The notes under the pieces: model-generated
Database searches by the model: none
Told to the model about the DNA's origin: nothing
What the model saw: only the letters and a program-made list of their open reading frames with translations
Program-made: the position numbers and the translations under genes
Shown here: in pieces, positions 1-5,639 of the stretch
Position numbering within the stretch: the stretch's first letter is position 1
How the letters are laid out: the number at the start of each line of letters is the position of its first letter
DNA from: Bacillota bacterium
GTDB taxonomy: Bacteria; Bacillota; Bacilli; Alicyclobacillales; SLC66
Reading direction: 5' to 3'
Length of the DNA stretch: 11,151 bases
NCBI GenBank assembly: GCA_021821225.1
Contig: JAKACR010000065.1
Span: 1 to 11,151, forward strand

Positions 1-1630
1 CTTTGTCATGCTCGTCGCGGTGGCGGCCTGGATCGTCCTGTTTGACCGCGCGCGGCTCCCCGGATTGCGCGGCGATATCGTGGCGGCGGCGCTGTACGTC
101 AACAACTGGTGGCTGATTTACCATAACGTGTCCTACTTTGCGCGCTATGGCCCGCCCTCTCCGCTCGGACACCTCTGGTCGCTTGCCGTGGAGGAACAGT
201 TTTACCTCGCCTGGCCGCTTCTGCTCGCACTTGGCCTGCGCTTCGTCCGGCGGCGGGGCTGGCTGATGGCGCTCATCCTCGCGGCGGCGGCCGCTTCAGC
301 GCTCGACATGGCCATCGTCTATCTGCCGGGCAGCGATCCGAGCCGCGTCTACTACGGAACCGACACGCGCGCGTTCTCGCTTCTCATCGGCGCAGCGCTC
401 GCCGTCGCCTGGGCGAGCCGGGCGCTGCGCGCCGACCTGTCCGCTCCTTGGCGCATCGCGCTCGACCTTTGCGGAAGCGCTGCGCTCGCCGTCACGCTCG
501 CGATGATGCTGCTGACCAATGAGTACGAACCCTTCCTGTACCGTGGCGGCATGGTCCTGCTGTCCCTCGCCGCCGCCGTCGTCGTGGCGGTACTCGCCCA
601 TCCGGCCAGCCGGCTGGGGACTTGGCTCGGCCGCCAGCCGCTGCGCTGGATCGGCGTCCGCTCCTATGGCATCTATCTCTGGCATTATCCCGTGATTGTG
701 CTCACCAATCCACCCGTGGACACCAATGGATTCAATCCGCTGCGGGCCTTGCTGCAGGTCGCGGCCAGCGTAGTGCTGGCCGATCTTTCGTGGCGGTTTG
801 TGGAAACCCCGATTCGCCGCGGCGCCGCCGGCAGGCTGTGGACCCGGTTGAAGCAAACGATAAACGCCGGCAGGCACAGGAGACTGTCGCTCGCGCTCGG
901 AGGGCTGCTGCTTCTTTCTCTGCTGAGCGGAGCCGTGACTGGCCAGGTGGCGCGCACGCCGGAATACGCCCTCGCGCAGGTCGCTCATGCCGCACAGTCT
1001 ACGCCCGATACGCAGGCCGGACCGGCCAAAGCAGCCCAACAAGCCGACGCATCCGCCACAGGGCCGGGCCAGCTCCACAACGCTCGCACCCGCCTTGGCG
1101 GCGGTACACACCGGCTGCACGGTCAAAGCGACAGGCAGGCGACAGCCACCCGCTTGCGCCGCATGATCGGCGGCACAACCACGGCCATCGGCGACTCCAT
1201 CATGATCGATCTCCAGCCGTACCTGCGGCAGTTCCTTCCGGGGATCGTCGTGAACGGTTCAGTCGGGCGGCAGATGTACGCATTACCCTCCGCCATCGTC
1301 TGGCTGAAGGCGCACGGCCAGTTGCGCAGCCGCCTTATCATTGAACTCGGAACCAACGGAATATTTGCGAAAGGACCTATCATAACGCTGCTACGCTCAC
1401 TTCACGAACGGGAGATCATCATCGCCAACACGCGCGTCCCGCGCCCGTGGCAAAACAGCGTCAATGCGGCGCTGTCCCAGATCGCGGCGGAGGTGCCGCA
1501 TGCGGTTCTCGTCAACTGGTACGCCGCAAGCGCGCATCACAACTCGTACTTCTATCCGGACGGCGTCCATCCCGATCCGCAGGGTGCGCGGGCCTTTGCT
1601 TCATTGATCGCTCACGCGCTGATCGGTTGA
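1..1630 (+). CDS. OatA-like O-acyltransferase with C-terminal SGNH esterase domain (5' partial)
   Basis: The reading frame is open from the first codon at position 2, so the gene begins upstream; the ATG at 8 is an internal Met, and the first helices of the acyltransferase fold are missing. Numbering from that Met, residues 1-315 are a polytopic membrane domain of the acyltransferase_3 family, with the characteristic HLWSLAVEEQFY at 55-66. Residues about 320-390 are an Ala/Gln/Arg-rich linker. Residues 390-540 are an SGNH hydrolase domain: GDS at 395-397 (nucleophile Ser397), ELGTNG at 446-451, and DGVHP at 518-522 (Asp518, His521). In this family the membrane part moves an acyl group across the membrane and the external SGNH domain transfers it to muramic acid of peptidoglycan (OatA) or to another surface glycan; the acceptor cannot be told from sequence. 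The protein ends four residues after an ordinary SGNH helix, so the 3' end looks intact. Confidence 0.9.
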   Translation, partial: FVMLVAVAAWIVLFDRARLPGLRGDIVAAALYVNNWWLIYHNVSYFARYGPPSPLGHLWSLAVEEQFYLAWPLLLALGLRFVRRRGWLMALILAAAAASALDMAIVYLPGSDPSRVYYGTDTRAFSLLIGAALAVAWASRALRADLSAPWRIALDLCGSAALAVTLAMMLLTNEYEPFLYRGGMVLLSLAAAVVVAVLAHPASRLGTWLGRQPLRWIGVRSYGIYLWHYPVIVLTNPPVDTNGFNPLRALLQVAASVVLADLSWRFVETPIRRGAAGRLWTRLKQTINAGRHRRLSLALGGLLLLSLLSGAVTGQVARTPEYALAQVAHAAQSTPDTQAGPAKAAQQADASATGPGQLHNARTRLGGGTHRLHGQSDRQATATRLRRMIGGTTTAIGDSIMIDLQPYLRQFLPGIVVNGSVGRQMYALPSAIVWLKAHGQLRSRLIIELGTNGIFAKGPIITLLRSLHEREIIIANTRVPRPWQNSVNAALSQIAAEVPHAVLVNWYAASAHHNSYFYPDGVHPDPQGARAFASLIAHALIG

Positions 1631-1758
1631 ACATGGTTATGTTGACGCGATGTGGGCTTTCATCATTCGTTTCTCACGGTGGAACCACTGCCATCGAAGA
1701 CGGTTACCTGAAATCCAGAATTCAAACGATCGCCGTCTGCCACCAGACTGTGACCGAA

Positions 1759-2163
1759 TCAACCCAGCGAGCGCTCGACACGCTCCGCCGCTTCGAGCCG
1801 GCGGCGCAGGACCGCCTCTTCTCGCGCGAACTCAATTGACCACGTAATCACCTTGAGCCGATCGTAGTTCTGTCCCTCCATCTCGCGCACCATGTCATCC
1901 GCCCAGTGCAGGATCCGGATCAGTTGAATCCACTGCGGTGTGAGCGGCACCGGCGTTTTCGTTTTCTTCGGCAGCATCCTCTGTTCACTTCTTTTATGCC
2001 GAACCCTCCGCCATCTGCGCCGACGGCAGTAGGCGTCCAACGAACTCTGTGTGCGATCGGGAAAGTGCGCGCAGATCTGGCGCCATGACGCGCCGCTCTC
2101 GTAGAGTTTGCGCAGTAGCTCAATCTCTCTTGCACTGTAGTGTGCCGTTTTCTTTCGCCTCTC
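1759..2163 (-). pseudogene. Myb/SANT-like DNA-binding protein, 5' end unresolved (possible frameshift)
   Basis: An open frame of 134 codons runs from just after a TAA at 2164-2166 to a TGA at 1759-1761. Residues about 8-46 (from TAHYSAREIELLRKLY through GASWRQICAHFP to SSLDAYCRRRRW) look like a Myb/SANT or GcrA-type helix-turn-helix: an acidic first helix, the W-R-Q-I turn, then a basic third helix. The C-terminal 70 residues are helical and charged (WADDMVREMEG, then a Glu/Arg-rich helix). No ATG, GTG or TTG lies in frame before the HTH. The first TTG (2040) is inside the HTH third helix and has no ribosome-binding site; the ATG at 1977 omits the HTH. An ATG at 2188 sits in the neighbouring frame, and loss of one base in the GAGAGAGG run near 2155-2163 would join it to the HTH. 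So the gene is frameshifted, or uses an unusual start, or the sequence has an error. It converges with the acyltransferase gene. Function is unknown beyond probable DNA binding. Confidence 0.55.
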
Positions 2164-2274
2164 TTACCCCCGATAAAACATTTGACATAACAAGTCGCTT
2201 TTCCTGCTTGCAAAACCCGAGAATCGCGAAGAGCCGGATCCCTCCGTTGCGCAGCCAGGAAAAACAACCAGACT

Positions 2275-3036
2275 TTATCCCATGTCCGCCAAGCGCCGCA
2301 GGTTCTCCAGACTGACGGCAAGACTGTCCAGCGGATCGCCTGGACACACATCCTGTTCGACGATGTACCACTCCACACCCGCCGTCCGGCAGAAAGACAG
2401 AAGCGCCGGAAAATCCAGCACGCCCGTTCCCACTTCGGCGAATGTCCGCCGCTCGTCGTCCGTCATGTCCTTCAGGTGGATCAGAGGCATCCTGCCTTTA
2501 TATGGCTGGATGAAGCGGACAGGATCCTCGCCGCCGCGGGCGATCCAGTAGACATCCGGTTCCGCGAGCAGCAGGTTGGCCGTCGACGGTTCCAGCAGAT
2601 ACGCCAGGGCGGACTTTCCGTCGACCACCGTCGCAAATTCGAAGGCGTGATTGTGATAGCTCAGCCGCAGATCCTGCTGGGCGAGCTCCGCCGCAATCCC
2701 GTTCAAACGCTGCCGCACCTCGCGATAGCCGTCCTCCACGCGGAGGCTTTCGGGTAGCGCCGGACACACCACATCCCGCGTGGCAAAAGCGCGCGCCTCC
2801 TCCACGACCTGTGGCAGATCCGTCGTCAGGCGGTTCAGCGGCACGTGCATGCCGGCCACGCCGAGCCCCGTCTCCTTGACGACTGCCGCGATGTCGGCGA
2901 GCGGATAGCCGTGCAGACCGGAAATCTGCACGCCCGACCATCCCATTTTTTTCAATGTGCGCAAGACGCCGGGAAAATCCTCTTTCACTTGTTCACGCAC
3001 TGTGTACAATTGTGCCGCATGGGGGAAATTGGCCAC
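2275..3036 (-). CDS. Sugar phosphate isomerase/epimerase (AP-endonuclease-2-like TIM barrel)
   Basis: A complete 253-residue cytosolic protein of the xylose-isomerase-like TIM-barrel family (IolE/YcjR-type). Visible family features: a start like QLYTVREQVKEDF (9-21), GVQISGLHG (35-43), YHNHAFEF (127-134), DVYWIARGG (161-169), LIHLKDM (185-191), EVGTGVLDFP (201-210) and WYIVEQD (223-229). Asp161, His187 and Glu227 are the expected divalent-metal ligands of the barrel. The family isomerises or epimerises keto sugars, inosose or similar polyols; the substrate cannot be read from sequence. The GTG start at 3034-3036 is fixed by a near-perfect Shine-Dalgarno AAGGAGG at 3044-3050, 7 nt upstream. 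It lies 211 bp downstream of the radical-SAM maturase gene on the same strand. That gap holds the two-tier palindrome, so it may be separately controlled rather than simply co-transcribed. Confidence 0.88.
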   Translation of the reverse strand: MANFPHAAQLYTVREQVKEDFPGVLRTLKKMGWSGVQISGLHGYPLADIAAVVKETGLGVAGMHVPLNRLTTDLPQVVEEARAFATRDVVCPALPESLRVEDGYREVRQRLNGIAAELAQQDLRLSYHNHAFEFATVVDGKSALAYLLEPSTANLLLAEPDVYWIARGGEDPVRFIQPYKGRMPLIHLKDMTDDERRTFAEVGTGVLDFPALLSFCRTAGVEWYIVEQDVCPGDPLDSLAVSLENLRRLADMG

Positions 3037-3043
3037 GAAACAC

Positions 3044-3050
3044 CCTCCTT
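3044..3050 (-). promoter_or_regulatory. Strong Shine-Dalgarno of the isomerase gene, with potential sequestering hairpin
   Basis: On the minus strand AAGGAGG stands 7 nt before the GTG start. Immediately 5' of it the mRNA reads CUCCCCAAGGAG, so CUCC (3056-3053) can pair with GGAG (3048-3045) around a CCAA loop. The CUCC belongs to the outer arm of the large palindrome (3052-3065), so the two pairings exclude each other. The site and pairings are visible in sequence; any switching is inference. Confidence 0.7.
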
Positions 3051-3051
3051 G

Positions 3052-3172
3052 GGGAGCAGTGATAAAGTCCGCAGAGCGAGCGCAATGGTTCTACATTTCG
3101 TGTCCGGAGACTCTGGTCGGACACGAAATGTACTGTAGCGCGCCTGCTGAAATGTGGATTATCACTGCTCCC
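3052..3172. repeat. Two-tier palindrome (14-bp outer and 15-bp inner arms sharing one dyad axis)
   Basis: Outer perfect inverted repeat: GGGAGCAGTGATAA at 3052-3065 against its complement at 3159-3172. Inner perfect inverted repeat: TACATTTCGTGTCCG at 3092-3106 against its complement at 3118-3132, with an 11-nt loop. Both pairs are centred on base 3112, and the two segments between outer and inner arms are each 26 nt yet not complementary. The whole is 121 bp. There is no T-run after either stem, so it does not look like an intrinsic terminator. It sits in the leader of the isomerase gene; it could be a structured RNA leader, a double operator, or the remnant of a small palindromic mobile element. 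I saw no clear target-site duplication. Confidence 0.85.
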
Positions 3173-3174
3173 TC

Positions 3175-3208
3175 GGGGACATGGAATAAACCAAATTGCG
3201 GCAGGCGC
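3175..3208 (-). repeat. 34-bp dispersed repeat, copy A
   Basis: This 34-bp stretch (plus strand GGGGACATG at one end, CGGCAGGCGC at the other, ACCAAATT in the middle) recurs at 5514-5547 with 30 of 34 bases identical. Copy A begins 2 bp from the outer arm of the two-tier palindrome. On the minus strand it precedes the isomerase gene. Sequence just outside the 34 bp is not shared. It may be a protein-binding site or part of a short intergenic repeat family; I do not recognise it. Confidence 0.75.
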
Positions 3209-3247
3209 AAAACTCGCCGGGCACGGGGCAGGGCGAAGGTCACGCGA

Positions 3248-4522
3248 TCACGCCAGATTCTCTTCGCGCCTGTTGCGCAAAGGCTCGCAACACTTCTTGA
3301 ATTTGCGGCCGCTGCCGCACAGGCATGGATCGTTGCGACCGGGCAGCTTGCCGCCCCGCCGTATGTGGTCATTCAGCATGCGCCGCTTGACTCGCTCGGC
3401 GATCTCCAGCATGCGCTCGTGCGCGTACGCGTAGATCTGCTTGTAACTGGCGCAAAAATAGTCGGGATCGACGCCGTCGTCCGCCTCATGCCAGACACGG
3501 TTGCGCGGACAGCCGCCGTGGCACAGTTGCAGGTATTCGCACGTCTGGCACTGAACAGGCAGGGTTGGCTTCTTGCTCAAAAACTTCTGGTGCACAAGAC
3601 TGCCGAGGATCTCTTCCAGCGAGTTCTCTCCGACATTGCCCAGTTTATACTCGTCGCTGATGTAGAAGTCGCATGGATAGGCGTCGCCGTTTTGCTCAAG
3701 GATCAGCGTCGTCGGACAGAACTTGCGGTGCACGCAAAGCTCCGCCTCCTGATGCAGATAGACCGCCAGGATATTGTCGAAAAAGCGCACGGACATGTCC
3801 GGTTCGCCGTCGTTGTACCAGATATCGAACGCTTCACAGAGAAACTGGCCGTACTGCGCGGCGGAAATCAGATAACTCGGAGGCTTCCCCGTCTCCTGTG
3901 CGCGAAAATCCATGGCGGGAATAAACTGCACATAATCAAACCCCTCGCGCCGGTAGAATTCCATCAGATCCTGCGCCCGTCCGACATTGCCTTCGTGAAC
4001 CACGGTCAAGATGTTGAAATCCACATCCGCCGCGCGCAGATGGCCGATCCCCTGCATCACGCGATCGTAGCTGCCCGCTCCCGAACGGGTGACGCGGCGC
4101 GCGTCATGAATCTCGCGCGGACCGTCGAGGCTGACGCCAACCAAAAAATTGTATTGCTTGAAAAAATTCGCCCACTCCGGATTCACGAGCGTCGCGTTCG
4201 TCTGCAACGCATTGCTGATCGACGTTCTCGGCAGCGCGTACCTAGCCTGCAGGCTGACCACTTCCCGGAAGAAGTCCAGCCCCGCCAGAAGCGGCTCGCC
4301 GCCCTGCCAGGCAAACGATGCGGCGCCTTTATCGGACATCGTCATGTACTCACGGATGAACTTCTCCAGAATCCATGACTCGATCCGGTTGACCTTCGGG
4401 CCGATCTTGCCGCCGACGCGGCTGTAGTAGCAGTAGTCGCAAGCCAGGTTGCAATCCTCGGACACCGTTTTCCACATCACGCCGAGTGAGTGTCGCGTCG
4501 TCGTCAAGCACGATGCGCTCAT
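3248..4522 (-). CDS. Radical-SAM/SPASM protein maturase, anaerobic sulfatase-maturase type, with C-terminal SEC-C motif
   Basis: 424 residues from the ATG at 4522, chosen because GGGAGA lies 7 nt upstream; an upstream in-frame ATG at 4585 would place the promoter inside the gene. The radical-SAM motif CNLACDYC (Cys24, Cys28, Cys31) binds the S-adenosylmethionine-cleaving 4Fe-4S cluster, and QGGEPLLAGLDFF (73-85) is the SAM-binding GGE region. The SPASM region carries Cys263, 269, 284, 325, 328, 334, 338 and 357, a spacing that from memory matches the clostridial anSME enzyme. Asp285 directly after Cys284 corresponds to that enzyme's proposed catalytic base. anSME converts an active-site Cys or Ser of a sulfatase to formylglycine in the cytosol. 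Residues 395-412 are a SEC-C motif (GRNDPCLCGSG, ending KKCC), a zinc-binding element also found at the end of SecA. No sulfatase is in the window, so the substrate could be another protein. It has its own promoter in the rpiA gap. Confidence 0.88.
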   Translation of the reverse strand: MSASCLTTTRHSLGVMWKTVSEDCNLACDYCYYSRVGGKIGPKVNRIESWILEKFIREYMTMSDKGAASFAWQGGEPLLAGLDFFREVVSLQARYALPRTSISNALQTNATLVNPEWANFFKQYNFLVGVSLDGPREIHDARRVTRSGAGSYDRVMQGIGHLRAADVDFNILTVVHEGNVGRAQDLMEFYRREGFDYVQFIPAMDFRAQETGKPPSYLISAAQYGQFLCEAFDIWYNDGEPDMSVRFFDNILAVYLHQEAELCVHRKFCPTTLILEQNGDAYPCDFYISDEYKLGNVGENSLEEILGSLVHQKFLSKKPTLPVQCQTCEYLQLCHGGCPRNRVWHEADDGVDPDYFCASYKQIYAYAHERMLEIAERVKRRMLNDHIRRGGKLPGRNDPCLCGSGRKFKKCCEPLRNRREENLA

Positions 4523-4563
4523 GGCATCATCTCCCGTCAGAATGGTTGGGCCTGTGTCAAAAA

Positions 4564-4592
4564 AGTATAGGCCATGAGAGCGCATACGGCAA
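4564..4592 (-). promoter_or_regulatory. SigA-type promoter of the maturase gene
   Basis: On the minus strand, -35 TTGCCG (4592-4587) and -10 TATACT (4569-4564) are separated by exactly 17 bp, matching 4/6 and 5/6 of the consensus. Transcription would start near 4557, leaving a leader of about 35 nt with a GGGAGA ribosome-binding site before the ATG at 4522. The promoter begins 13 bp after the rpiA stop codon. Confidence 0.65.
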
Positions 4593-4605
4593 TACTAAAG
4601 GGAAT

Positions 4606-5322
4606 TCATCCCATGCCCTTAAGGGGAACCGCTTTAAACCGGATGCGCCTGATGTTCACACCGTCGCTGATCACGGCGGTCGCCGCCATGCCGATGAACA
4701 GACCCGTCTCGACAACGCCGGGAAGAAGTTTGAGCCTGGTGTGCAGGTCCGCAGGCGAAGCGATCGAACCGTATTCGCAATCCAGTATGTAATTTCCGTT
4801 GTCGGTGACAAACGGTTGATCGCCCTGCTTTCTCAGGCGCCATGCGCACCCGGTCGCCGTGACGCGGCGCGCGGTCAGCGCCCACGCAAACGGCGTAACC
4901 TCCACGGGCAGAGGGTAGCGGCCCAGGACGGCGACCTGCTTGGAGGCGTCCGCCACCACGACAAATTCGCGTGCCGCGCTGGCGACAAGCTTCTCCCGCA
5001 GGAGTGCGCCGCCGCCGCCCTTGATAAGATGGCCCGCCGGATCCATCTCGTCTGCGCCGTCGATCGCGAGATCCAGCTCCTGCGTATCCTCCAGCGTCGT
5101 GAGCGCAATGCCTTCCCCGGCGGCCAGCGTCCGTGTGTTCTCCGATGTCGGGACCGCCGTCACACGCAGCCCCTCCCGCCGTACCCGCTCTCCCAGACGA
5201 CGGATCGTCCACAGCGCCGTCGAACCGGTGCCAAGGCCGATCACCATGCCATCCTGCACCAGGTCCGCCGCCTGCGCACCCGCCAATTGTTTCGCCTGTA
5301 CATGATTGCCCGACACGCTCAC
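4606..5322 (-). CDS. rpiA: Ribose-5-phosphate isomerase A
   Basis: Interconverts ribose 5-phosphate and ribulose 5-phosphate in the non-oxidative pentose phosphate pathway, in the cytosol. The 238-residue protein has GLGTGSTA (29-36, phosphate-binding loop), IDGADEMDP (87-95, with Asp88 and Asp91 as the catalytic-site aspartates), KGGGGALLREK (101-111, with Lys101 and Glu110 equivalent to E. coli Lys94 and the general base Glu103), ADASKQV (124-130), LPVEVTPFA (138-146) and VTDNGNYILD (172-181). I chose the GTG at 5322 because GGGAGAG lies 6 nt upstream and it gives the normal family length; a longer frame back to 5412 has no family similarity in the extra part. It lies 83 bp upstream of the maturase gene on the same strand, and readthrough into it is possible. 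Confidence 0.93.
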   Translation of the reverse strand: MSVSGNHVQAKQLAGAQAADLVQDGMVIGLGTGSTALWTIRRLGERVRREGLRVTAVPTSENTRTLAAGEGIALTTLEDTQELDLAIDGADEMDPAGHLIKGGGGALLREKLVASAAREFVVVADASKQVAVLGRYPLPVEVTPFAWALTARRVTATGCAWRLRKQGDQPFVTDNGNYILDCEYGSIASPADLHTRLKLLPGVVETGLFIGMAATAVISDGVNIRRIRFKAVPLKGMG

Positions 5323-5465
5323 ACTCGCCTCTCCCACCAAACTATCTATCCTGAAAATACCTTCGCCTGAGCCTGTGCATGGGGATGGCCCACATGCTGT
5401 GCCCCTGCTCAAACAGCGCGGCTGCGCCGCACAACTCGCGACGACCCAGCAAACACTTTTCCCTC

Positions 5466-5494
5466 ATCATGCTGGTGCAGTCCCCCATTGTCAA
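5466..5494 (-). promoter_or_regulatory. Candidate promoter for rpiA
   Basis: On the minus strand, -35 TTGACA (5494-5489) is a full consensus match and is followed after 17 bp by CATGAT (5471-5466), a 4/6 match to the -10 box. This would give a leader of about 135 nt before the rpiA GTG. The -35 box lies in the loop of the inverted repeat at 5480-5519. Confidence 0.5.
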
Positions 5495-5519
5495 GGAAAC
5501 GGTGGGCAATCCAGGGGAC
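5480..5519. repeat. Imperfect inverted repeat overlapping the rpiA -35 box
   Basis: GTCCCC (5480-5485) with ATTG (5487-5490) can pair with CAAT (5507-5510) and GGGGAC (5514-5519), interrupted by a one-base against three-base bulge. The right arm is also the left end of repeat copy B. The dyad encloses the TTGACA box, as an operator would. Confidence 0.4.
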
Positions 5520-5547
5520 ATGTGATAGACCAAATTTCGGCAGGCGC
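5514..5547 (-). repeat. 34-bp dispersed repeat, copy B
   Basis: 30 of 34 bases match copy A at 3175-3208, in the same orientation and again upstream of a minus-strand gene (rpiA). It lies 20 bp upstream of the candidate rpiA -35 box and 18 bp upstream of the plus-strand extended -10 element, so it could affect either direction. Confidence 0.75.
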
Positions 5548-5560
5548 CGCAAGCGCTGCC
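5539..5560. repeat. Bulged GC-rich hairpin upstream of the flippase promoter element
   Basis: GGCAGGCGC (5539-5547) pairs with GCGCTGCC (5553-5560) over 8 bp with one bulged G, and the loop is CGCAA. No T-run follows on either strand, so a terminator is unlikely. It occupies the place where a -35 box for the flippase promoter would be, which suggests an operator. Confidence 0.45.
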
Positions 5561-5564
5561 ACTA

Positions 5565-5573
5565 TGGTACAAT
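5565..5573 (+). promoter_or_regulatory. Extended -10 element, candidate flippase promoter
   Basis: TGGTACAAT has the TGn extension and a 5/6 match to the -10 consensus, with no recognisable -35 box 16-18 bp upstream. Transcription would start near 5580, about 60 nt before the ATG at 5640. Confidence 0.4.
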
Positions 5574-5639
5574 GGCCCTATTCCCGCCTCCGTGTGGCCG
5601 CCGACGCGATCCACGCCGCGCTTGTAAATGGTGGAATCC

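Larger units (their letters stand above)
5323..5639. other. Divergent intergenic region between rpiA and the flippase gene
   Basis: These 317 bp carry no convincing gene. From left to right they hold the rpiA ribosome-binding site (5330-5336), a GC-rich short hairpin GCGGCTGCGCCGC near 5418-5431, a candidate minus-strand promoter (5466-5494), an inverted repeat (5480-5519), copy B of the 34-bp repeat (5514-5547), a bulged hairpin (5539-5560), an extended -10 element for the plus strand (5565-5573), and the flippase ribosome-binding site GGTGG near 5629-5633. I see nothing clear between about 5345 and 5415 or between 5580 and 5625. Confidence 0.6.

Noticed and set aside
3092..3132. The inner 15-bp palindrome as an intrinsic terminator after the maturase gene.
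   Set aside because: Neither strand has a T-run after the stem, and the sharing of its axis with an outer repeat points to something other than a terminator.
3212..3237. Hairpin TCGCC/GGCGA with GTTTTG after it, as a terminator for the maturase gene on the minus strand.
   Set aside because: The stem has only 5 bp, the loop is about 13 nt and there are only four T, so it is too weak to call.
2957..4378. A long plus-strand open frame antisense to the isomerase leader and the maturase gene.
   Set aside because: It is the high-GC antisense shadow of the maturase; its translation shows no family features, while the minus strand has full radical-SAM motifs.
4555..4560. TTGACA on the minus strand just before the maturase gene as a -35 box.
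   Set aside because: No -10-like hexamer lies 16-18 bp downstream, and the TTGCCG/TATACT pair just upstream is a better promoter.
5342..5470. A 42-codon minus-strand frame starting ATGATGAGGG upstream of rpiA.
   Set aside because: It has no suitably spaced ribosome-binding site, it starts within the candidate -10 box and it has no recognisable sequence, so it is probably a chance frame.
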